Source of the DNA: DAIQRJ01 sp963708795
GTDB lineage: Bacteria > Actinomycetota > Actinomycetes > Propionibacteriales > DAIQRJ01
Assembly (NCBI GenBank): GCA_963708795.1
Contig: CAVPUH010000006.1
Coordinates: 558,001 to 622,000 of the forward strand
Length of the DNA stretch: 64,000 bases
Direction: 5' to 3'
Shown piece by piece: positions 8,313 through 14,679 of the stretch. A program made the translations under genes and the position numbers. Positions within the stretch are counted from its first letter, which is position 1, and each line of letters starts with the position of its first letter. A model generated the notes under the pieces. That model worked only from the letters and a program-made list of their open reading frames with translations, was not told the DNA's origin and searched no databases.

Positions 8313-9158
8313 GTGATCGAGCGCTTGAGCGAACTGGGCTTCTCCACGCAGGAGGCCCGCGTCTACGTCGCCCTCCTGCGGCAGCCGTCCGCCACCGGGT
8401 ACGAGATCGCGAAGACCGCCGGTCTCCAACGTGCGAACGTCTACCAGGTCCTCACCGTCCTCACCGAGCGCGGCGTCATCGACCGCGTCAGCACGGGCAG
8501 CCCGGCGCGGTTCGTCGCCCATCCCCCGGCCGAGGTGCTCGGGCGCATCAAACGCGACACGGCCGCCCGGGCCGACCGCCTGATCGCCGAACTCGCTGCC
8601 GTGACGGCACCGCACGAGCCCGCCGCGTTCTACTCCCTCCGCGATCGTGAGGCCGTGATCGACCGGACGGCGGCGCTCGTCGCCGACGCCCGGGAACGCA
8701 TCGCCGTCTGCCTCTGGGCCACCGATCTCGACTGGCTGGCCGACCCCCTCCGGGTCGCGGCCCGGTCCGGCTGCCAGGTCGTCGTGAACGTCTTCGGCGA
8801 GGCGGAGCTGGACTTCGGCGAGGTGTACCGGCACGAGCCCCCGGCCCGAACGGTCGGCGGCCATCTGCTCACGCTCGCCGTGGACTACTCCACGGCGCTG
8901 GTCGCGTCGTTCGACGAACCGGCGGGTGCCGTGTTCACCGAGCACCCGGCGCTGGTGCGCGTCGTCGAGAAGCTGATCCGCGACGAGACCTACCTGGCGG
9001 CGATCTACGAGCGGTTCCCGGCCGAGCTCGACGCCGTGTTCGGACCGCATCTCGTCAACCTGCGCAGCCGATTGCTGCCGCCGGAGCAGGCGCGCGACCT
9101 GATCTCGATCGTCGGCTTCGGTGCCGCCGACCACGACGTGGACGTGCTTCGCGAGTAA
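8313..9158 (+). CDS. TrmB-family transcriptional regulator
   Basis: 281 residues. The N-terminal winged helix begins VIERLSELGFSTQEARVYVA and includes the TrmB pattern GYEIAKTAGLQRANVYQVL, ending near residue 70. A coiled stretch (RDTAARADRLIAEL) links it to a C-terminal TrmB regulatory domain of the sugar- or nucleotide-sensing type, with a PLD-like core (DARERIAVCLWATDLDWL). The GTG at 8313 is chosen from the -10 box spacing and because the HTH starts at once. TrmB regulators are commonest in archaea. The next gene, 114 nt downstream on the same strand, is an archaeal-type PurA homologue, so this is probably its regulator. The palindrome over the promoter suggests autoregulation. Confidence 0.85.
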   Translation: MIERLSELGFSTQEARVYVALLRQPSATGYEIAKTAGLQRANVYQVLTVLTERGVIDRVSTGSPARFVAHPPAEVLGRIKRDTAARADRLIAELAAVTAPHEPAAFYSLRDREAVIDRTAALVADARERIAVCLWATDLDWLADPLRVAARSGCQVVVNVFGEAELDFGEVYRHEPPARTVGGHLLTLAVDYSTALVASFDEPAGAVFTEHPALVRVVEKLIRDETYLAAIYERFPAELDAVFGPHLVNLRSRLLPPEQARDLISIVGFGAADHDVDVLRE

Positions 9159-9271
9159 CGGCGCCATCGGTCGTCGACCGCGGCCGCACCGCTCACACCA
9201 CACCGCTCCCCCATCCGAGCCGTCGCATCCCGACGCTCGGCGACCCCGCCTGCCCGATGAGAGGTCCCACC

Positions 9272-10285
9272 ATGAACGCCATCGTGATCGTCGACGCCCT
9301 CTGGGGCGACTCCGGGAAGGGCAAAGCCTGCGCGCACTTGGCGCTCCGCCACGATGCCGCCCTGGCCGTGCGTGCCGGCGTCGGCACCAACGCCGGCGCC
9401 AGCGTCACCCTCGACGACGGCACCACCATCAAGGCGCGACAACTCCCGACCGGCTGGCTCAATCCCCGCACCCGGGTGGCGGTCGGCTCGGGCGTCCTCG
9501 TCGACCCGACCGTGCTGGCCGACGAGGTCGACCGCTTCGGGCTGGACGGCCGCGCGTTCGTCGACGGACGCTGTGCGGTGATCACGCCCGAGCACATCCG
9601 GGCCGAGCGGGCCGATCGTCATCTGACGGACACGGTCGGCAGCACCGGAGCCGGCACCGGACCCGCTCGGGCCGACTTCGTGCTGCGTCGAGCCATGCAG
9701 GCCAGAGACGTTCCCGCACTGGCTCCGTACGTGACCGACGTCGCGGTCGAGGTGAACGCGATCGCTGCCAGGACAGGGGAAACCGTGCTGGTCGAGGGAT
9801 CGCAGGGCACCATGCTGTCGTTGGCGCTGAGCCCGGACTACCCCTACGTCACGTCCGACAACTGCACGTCCGTCGCCGCCATGGACGACGTCGGGCTCAA
9901 CTGGCGGCTCGTGTCGGATGTCGTGATGGTGGTCAAGGCGATGCCGACGCGGGTCGGTGAGGGTCCGCTCCCGCACGAGATCCCTGCCGAACAGGCGATC
10001 GCGCGCGGTATCGCGGAGTTCGGCGTCGTGACCGGCCGCCCGCGACGGAAGGCCGAGCGGGTCGATCTCGAACTGCTCCGCTACGCCGCGATGCTCAACG
10101 GCCCGACGCAGATCGCGTTGACGTTCTGCGACCACTTCGAGCCGTCGATGCGCGGCGCCCGGTCGCTCGACCGGGTGACAGCGCGGGTTCGTCGGTTGAT
10201 CGAGCAGGTCGAAGCCGCGACCGAAGCGCCCGTCACGATGCTGGACACCGGGCCACGGCTGCGCGACATGCTCGACCTGGGCTGA
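9272..10285 (+). CDS. Divergent archaeal-type adenylosuccinate synthetase homologue without the catalytic His
   Basis: 337 residues, the length of the short archaeal PurA enzymes (about 340) and not the bacterial 425-430. From memory, Pyrococcus PurA lines up along the whole length: RAGVGTNAGASV, GVLVDPTVLADEV, GSTGAGTGPARADFV, PYVTDVAVEVNAIA, VEGSQGTMLSLALSPDYPYV, VVKAMPTRVGEGPLPHE, TGRPRRKAERVDLELLRYAA and DTGPRLRDML. Two active-site positions differ: the P-loop reads WGDSGKGK instead of WGDEGKGK, and NAGHS has become NAGAS, so the histidine that protonates the phosphoryl-IMP intermediate is Ala. The catalytic Asp of WGD is kept, unlike phage PurZ (FGSTGKG). The start at 9272 follows AGAGG at 7 nt. 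Substrate unknown; it may ligate an amino acid to another nucleotide or have lost ligase activity. Confidence 0.75.
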   Translation: MNAIVIVDALWGDSGKGKACAHLALRHDAALAVRAGVGTNAGASVTLDDGTTIKARQLPTGWLNPRTRVAVGSGVLVDPTVLADEVDRFGLDGRAFVDGRCAVITPEHIRAERADRHLTDTVGSTGAGTGPARADFVLRRAMQARDVPALAPYVTDVAVEVNAIAARTGETVLVEGSQGTMLSLALSPDYPYVTSDNCTSVAAMDDVGLNWRLVSDVVMVVKAMPTRVGEGPLPHEIPAEQAIARGIAEFGVVTGRPRRKAERVDLELLRYAAMLNGPTQIALTFCDHFEPSMRGARSLDRVTARVRRLIEQVEAATEAPVTMLDTGPRLRDMLDLG

Positions 10286-10307
10286 CCACCGGCGACCTGG
10301 CCCGACC

Positions 10308-10799
10308 TCAGACGACCTCGCGCAGAGCGCCCGTCGTCACGTCGTAGACGAATCCGCGGACCGAGTCCTTGACCGGGATCGAGGGCTCGGCGTGGATGCG
10401 GGCGACGTTCTGGCGCACGTCGACGTCGAGGTCGGTGAACGCCTCTGCCGCCCAGGTGGGCTTGATGCCGGTGTCCTCCTGGATCTGCAGTCGGAACGCG
10501 TCGTCGGTGAACGTGAGCATGCCGCAATCCGTGTGGTGGATCAGGATGATCTCGGTGGTGCCGAGAAGTCGCTGGCTGATGGCGAGCGACCGGAGTTCGT
10601 CCTGCGTGACGATGCCGCCGGCGTTGCGGATGACGTGTGCGTCGCCCTCATGGAGGCCGAGCAGGCCGTACACGTTGAGGCGGGCGTCCATGCAGGCGAC
10701 GATCGCCACGTGCATGCCGGGAGGCAGCGGGAGGTCGCCCTTGGCGAAGGTCGACGCGTAGGCGTCGGCATTGCGCAGGAGGTCGTCGGTGACGGTCAT
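10308..10799 (-). CDS. Beta-class carbonic anhydrase (Rv1284-like)
   Basis: Reversible hydration of CO2 to bicarbonate. 163 residues, the size of the short plant-type/Rv1284 subgroup. Zinc ligands are visible as Cys36 in CMDAR, with the Asp-Arg dyad, and His89 and Cys92 in HHTDCGM. The substrate-site segment VIRNAGGIVT also matches. It converges on the PurA-like gene with a 22-nt gap and is transcribed in the same direction as the MFS gene upstream of it, separated by 175 nt. Bicarbonate supply for carboxylases is a general role; nothing here ties it to one partner. Confidence 0.92.
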   Translation of the reverse strand: MTVTDDLLRNADAYASTFAKGDLPLPPGMHVAIVACMDARLNVYGLLGLHEGDAHVIRNAGGIVTQDELRSLAISQRLLGTTEIILIHHTDCGMLTFTDDAFRLQIQEDTGIKPTWAAEAFTDLDVDVRQNVARIHAEPSIPVKDSVRGFVYDVTTGALREVV

Positions 10800-10934
10800 C
10801 GGGAGCCCTTTCGTCGGAGTACGGGTCGAACTGTCGAGCTTCCAACAGCCGTCGCATCACGACAACCTGCTTCGACAGCACCCCCCGCGCACGGCGACCA
10901 TACCCCGGTATCCCTAGCGTGATCATCGACATCC

Positions 10935-10952
10935 GGCCCGCAGCAGCGGGCC
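10935..10952 (-). terminator. Possible hairpin terminator after the MFS gene
   Basis: GGCCCGC and GCGGGCC form a perfect 7-bp stem around AGCA, 23 nt past the MFS stop codon on the minus strand. No T tract is present. Confidence 0.4.
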
Positions 10953-10974
10953 CGGAGCGGGCCGTCGCCGACTC

Positions 10975-12463
10975 CTACGACACCAGTGGGTTCGGGCCTT
11001 CCATCCGGGTCGCGCTGCTGCGGCGCACCGCCGAGAGCGGCGATGCGACGTCCTCGAGGGCCATCCGCTCCGCGTTGACCCCGATGACGAGCGCGACGAT
11101 CCCGCCGATCGCCATGACGGCCGCACCGATGAAGTACCCGATGGTCAGCGGGCCGCGGCTGGACCCGTCGCCGATGAGCGCGCCGTAGAGCGCCGGGGCC
11201 ACGAGCCCCGCCATCTGGCCGATCGCGAAGAAGAAGGCGATCGCCTGCCCACGCAGTTCGAGCGGGAAGATCTCGCTGACGGTGAGATAGGCCGACGACG
11301 CCCCGGCCGAGGCGAAGAAGAAGCAGATGCACCACAGGATCGTCTGTGTGGTGGCGGTCAGCACGCCGGCGTGGAACAACACCGCACTGACGGCGAGGAT
11401 CACGGCCGACAGCACATAGGTCGAGAAGATCATCTTGCGGCGGCCGACGGTGTCGAACAACGGTCCCAGGATCAGCGGGCCCAGGAGGTTCCCGATCGCA
11501 AAGGGGATGAAATAGAGCGACGCGTTCTGCACCCCGTAGAAGTTCTTCAGCACGAGGGCGTAGGTGAAGAAGATCGCGTTGTACAGGAACGACTGGGTGA
11601 TCATCATCGTCGCGCCGAGAATCGCCCTCTTCGCGGTATTCCTGGAACATCACTTTCGCGAGCTTGATGTAGGACACCGGCGGATACGCCTTGACGCTCA
11701 GCGCTTTCGACTCATCGACGTCGGCCAATTCGACACCTTCGCGACGCACCCGCTCCTCGATGTCGTCCACCGTCGCCTCGGCCTCTTCCTCGCGACCGTG
11801 GGTCATCAACCAGCGCGGGCTCTCGGGGATGGTCCGGCGCAGGAAGATGATCGACAGGCCGAGGATCGGGCCGATGAGGAACGCAAGGCGCCAGCCCAGG
11901 TTGATCGGCACGATGTCGGGGTTCAGGAGGAACACGCCGCCGATGGCGCCGATGACCGCGCCGGCCCAGTACGTGCCGTTGATCGCGATGTCGACGCGAC
12001 CGCGGTAGTGCGACGGGATGAGCTCGTCGATGGCCGAGTTGATCGCCGTGTACTCGCCGCCGATGCCGAGCCCCGCGACGAACCTGAAGAACAGCAACAC
12101 CTCGAGGTTCCACGACAAGCCGGCCAGACCGCTGCCGATCAGATAGATCGCCAACGTGAGGATGAACAGCTTCTTTCGCCCGAGCCGGTCGGTGAGGTTG
12201 CCGAAGAACAACGCTCCGACCACTTGTCCGCCCAGGTAGAAGCTCGCCAGCAGCCCGACCTCGAAGGACGTCAGACCGAGTGTCGCCGGCTCGGTGAGCA
12301 CCGACCCCACGTTGGACACCATCTGGATCTCGAGTCCGTCGAGGATCCATGAGACGCCGAGCCCGACGACCACCAACCAGTGGAAGTGGGTCCACGGAAG
12401 CCGGTCCAGCCGTGCCGGTACCAGGCTCTTGACGACTCCGGTGTCGTCGGTGGTCGAACTCAT
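10975..12463 (-). pseudogene. MFS sugar/acid transporter, one frameshift
   Basis: Twelve-helix major facilitator permease, about 495 residues after correction. The first half (MSSTTDDTGVV, then WTHFHWLVVVGLGVSWILDG) contains the motif-A loop NLTDRLGRKKLF and the motif SPRWLMTHGREEEAE before the central loop. It runs to VMFQEYRE and then leaves frame. The second half resumes at ATMMITQSFLYNAIFFTYAL and continues to the stop at 10975. One extra base near 11625-11633 explains the break. The pattern resembles sugar porter and aromatic-acid symporter subfamilies; the substrate is unknown. It is not adjacent to a catabolic gene that would indicate its cargo. Confidence 0.82.
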
Positions 12464-12610
12464 GCGGTCACCTCGAGAACGGTGGACGGTTCCTCGGACC
12501 GCCCGTGACTACCCGGTCGATAAGCCGCGTAATCTTCTCGCCGGTTCCTGATCCGACGGCCGGTTCCGGCCGGGCGGGCGCGTCGGTGGGTGAGCGGATT
12601 CAGCGGAGGC

Positions 12611-13204
12611 TCAGCGCCGGTGCTCGTCCAGGTCGCTGTCGTCGTCGCTGTCGTCGTCGGTTTCGTCGTCGCGATCGATCCCCGACACCTTCATGCCACG
12701 GCCGAATCCCACCCGCGCGCCGATCGCACCGCCGACTCCCAGCGCCAGCACGCCGACTGCCGCGAGGTCGAAACCGCTGAAGCCCAGCCATGACTGTTCC
12801 GGGTCTGTGTTCGTGAACGGGCTCGAGGGGGTCGGGCTCCAGATCACCTTGGTCGCGGTGCAGGCGTTGTCGCGGTAAGGGCTGGCATCGTTCACCGGCT
12901 CGAACTGGTAGACCGCGCCCACCACGAACGTGCGATCGTCCTCGCCGGTCGTGCCGGCTCGACCGGTGCCGCCCTGCACCTCGACCGTCGCTCCGTCCTT
13001 CCGGACGACGATCGCGTTCAAGGACCCGTTCGTCAGGGCCACGACACTGCCCTGGAATCGATACGGCGAGGGTGACGGCGTAGACACCGCGCACGACGCA
13101 GCCGCCGGGGACGACAACGGTCCGGCCAGCATCCCGGCCATCGTGAGCCCGATCGCCCCGACCGCGGCGACGAGCCGCCGGCGGCGTGCGCCGGCCGACC
13201 TCAT
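12611..13204 (-). CDS. Secreted or membrane-anchored protein of unknown function
   Basis: 197 residues from the ATG at 13204, which overlaps the stop of the upstream gene (ATGA, 13201-13204). A basic N-terminus and hydrophobic core (RRRRLVAAVGAIGLTMAGML) end in SPAAASC, a plausible signal peptidase site, so the central domain would be extracytoplasmic. A second hydrophobic segment (FDLAAVGVLALGVGGAIGARVG, about residues 146-167) is followed by a cytoplasmic tail rich in Asp (DDETDDDSDDDSDLDEH). No known domain recognised. Translational coupling suggests a partnership with the small membrane protein encoded upstream. Confidence 0.6.
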   Translation of the reverse strand: MRSAGARRRRLVAAVGAIGLTMAGMLAGPLSSPAAASCAVSTPSPSPYRFQGSVVALTNGSLNAIVVRKDGATVEVQGGTGRAGTTGEDDRTFVVGAVYQFEPVNDASPYRDNACTATKVIWSPTPSSPFTNTDPEQSWLGFSGFDLAAVGVLALGVGGAIGARVGFGRGMKVSGIDRDDETDDDSDDDSDLDEHRR

Positions 13205-13473
13205 CGCCGACCTCGCGAGCGTCGGCGCGGTCGACGCGGCGAGAACTGGGTCAGAACGGCGACGGCGATCCCGGCGAGACCGAAGAGGTCGGCGACCGTC
13301 AGTCCGTGGCCCTGCGAGACCTTCCACAGCACGTCACCTTCCACCGGGGCGTTCACGAGAATCCAGCCGACGCTGACGACCACCAGGACGATCCGCACCC
13401 AGACGGACGGCCAGATCAGCGTCAGCAGCACCATGACGCTGAGCAGAACCGCCCAGGCCAGTGCGAGCGTCAC
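13201..13473 (-). CDS. Small membrane protein of unknown function
   Basis: 90 residues if the GTG at 13473 is used (VTLALAWAVLLSVMVLLTL); the frame is open to 13575, so a longer N-terminus (MAVGSPRESRAAV) is possible. Three hydrophobic segments are visible: about residues 3-22, 25-42 and 60-75 (TVADLFGLAGIAVAVLTQF). The C-terminus is very basic (RRPRRRSRGRR). The stop overlaps the start of the signal-peptide protein gene by 4 nt, so the two form one transcription unit. I do not recognise the family. Confidence 0.5.
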   Translation of the reverse strand: MTLALAWAVLLSVMVLLTLIWPSVWVRIVLVVVSVGWILVNAPVEGDVLWKVSQGHGLTVADLFGLAGIAVAVLTQFSPRRPRRRSRGRR

Positions 13474-13591
13474 GTAGTCGCCACGAGGTCGACCTCGGAG
13501 CCGTGGGTGTCTGCGTGGTCCCAGAGTCCGAGGTGGTACTGCGGCCCGCGATTCACGCGGAGAGCCTACGGCCACACCGCGCGCGGCTCGT

Positions 13592-13597
13592 TAGTGT
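13592..13597 (+). promoter_or_regulatory. -10 box TAGTGT, leaderless start of galE
   Basis: TANNNT hexamer ending 7 nt before the ATG at 13605. No Shine-Dalgarno sequence is present. Confidence 0.5.
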
Positions 13598-13604
13598 GCT
13601 GGTC

Positions 13605-14669
13605 ATGCGCATCGTGGTCACCGGCGGGGCCGGGTACATCGGCAGTCACACCGTCGTCGAACTGATCGGGGCCGGTCACGAGGTCGTCGTGGTCGACAAC
13701 TTCGTCAACGCCAAGCCGACGGTGCTCGACCGCATCGAGGAGGTCGCCGGATCGGCCCCCACGTTGGTCCGCGGTGACGTCCGCGATCCGCTTGTGCTCG
13801 CCGAGGCGTTCGCCGAGCCGACCGACGCCGTCATCCACTTCGCCGGGCTGAAGGCGGTCGGCGAGTCGGTGGCCCGCCCGCTCGACTACTACGCGAACAA
13901 CCTCGACTCCACCCTCGCCCTCCTTGCGGCCATGACGCGGCACGACGTCCACGCGCTGGTCTTCTCGTCGTCGGCCACCGTCTACGGCGCCGCCGGGGTA
14001 CCGCCGTTGCGGGAGGACGCGCCGACGGGTGCCACGAATCCGTACGGATGGACGAAGGTCATGATCGAGCAGATCCTCGCCGACGCGGCAGCAGCCGACG
14101 AGACCCTTCGCATCGCCGCCCTGAGGTACTTCAACCCGCTGGGCGCCCACCCAACGGGCCGCCTGGGTGAGGATCCCCAAGGCGTGCCGAACAACCTCGT
14201 CCCGTTCCTCGCCCAGGTGGCGGTCGGCCGTCGCGACGAGATCCTCGTGTTCGGCGACGACTACGACACTCCCGACGGCACGGGTGTCCGGGACTACATC
14301 CACGTCCTCGACCTCGCCAAGGGGCATCTCGCCGCGCTCGACCACCTCACCGGGCCGCGCGGCGGGGATGCTCCCGCCGGCCTCGGCATCTGGAACCTCG
14401 GCACCGGCACCGGCACCTCGGTGCTGGAGTTGATCGCCGACTTCTCGACCGCGGTGGGCCGCGAGCTTCCCCACCGGATCGTTCCCCGCCGGCCGGGTGA
14501 CGTCGCCGCGTCGTACTGCGATCCGGGAAAGGCCGAGCGCGAACTGGGCTGGACGGCCGAGCTGACCGTGGCGCAGGGCTGCGTCGACTCGTGGCGCTGG
14601 CAACAGCAGAACCCGAGCGGCTATCCCGACTCCGACCCGGCCGGTGGCGACCGTCCCGAGACCGACTGA
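13605..14669 (+). CDS. galE: UDP-glucose 4-epimerase
   Basis: Interconverts UDP-glucose and UDP-galactose with bound NAD+. 354 residues, usual size. The Rossmann motif TGGAGYIGSHTV opens the protein. The catalytic region has SSSATVYG and NPYGWTKVMIEQ (the YxxxK pair). RYFNPLGAHPTGRLGEDP and GVRDYIHVLDLAKGH are typical of extended SDR epimerases of the GalE type. Product goes to galactose catabolism or cell-envelope polysaccharides. It converges on glnE with only 10 nt between the stops. No other Leloir gene is nearby. Confidence 0.93.
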   Translation: MRIVVTGGAGYIGSHTVVELIGAGHEVVVVDNFVNAKPTVLDRIEEVAGSAPTLVRGDVRDPLVLAEAFAEPTDAVIHFAGLKAVGESVARPLDYYANNLDSTLALLAAMTRHDVHALVFSSSATVYGAAGVPPLREDAPTGATNPYGWTKVMIEQILADAAAADETLRIAALRYFNPLGAHPTGRLGEDPQGVPNNLVPFLAQVAVGRRDEILVFGDDYDTPDGTGVRDYIHVLDLAKGHLAALDHLTGPRGGDAPAGLGIWNLGTGTGTSVLELIADFSTAVGRELPHRIVPRRPGDVAASYCDPGKAERELGWTAELTVAQGCVDSWRWQQQNPSGYPDSDPAGGDRPETD

Positions 14670-14679
14670 GGCGGCGTGT

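Noticed and set aside
9272..10285. PurZ of the 2-aminoadenine (Z-genome) phage pathway
   Set aside because: PurZ replaces the Asp of WGD by Ser (FGSTGKG type). This protein keeps WGD and resembles archaeal PurA. No DatZ, MazZ or phage genes are nearby.
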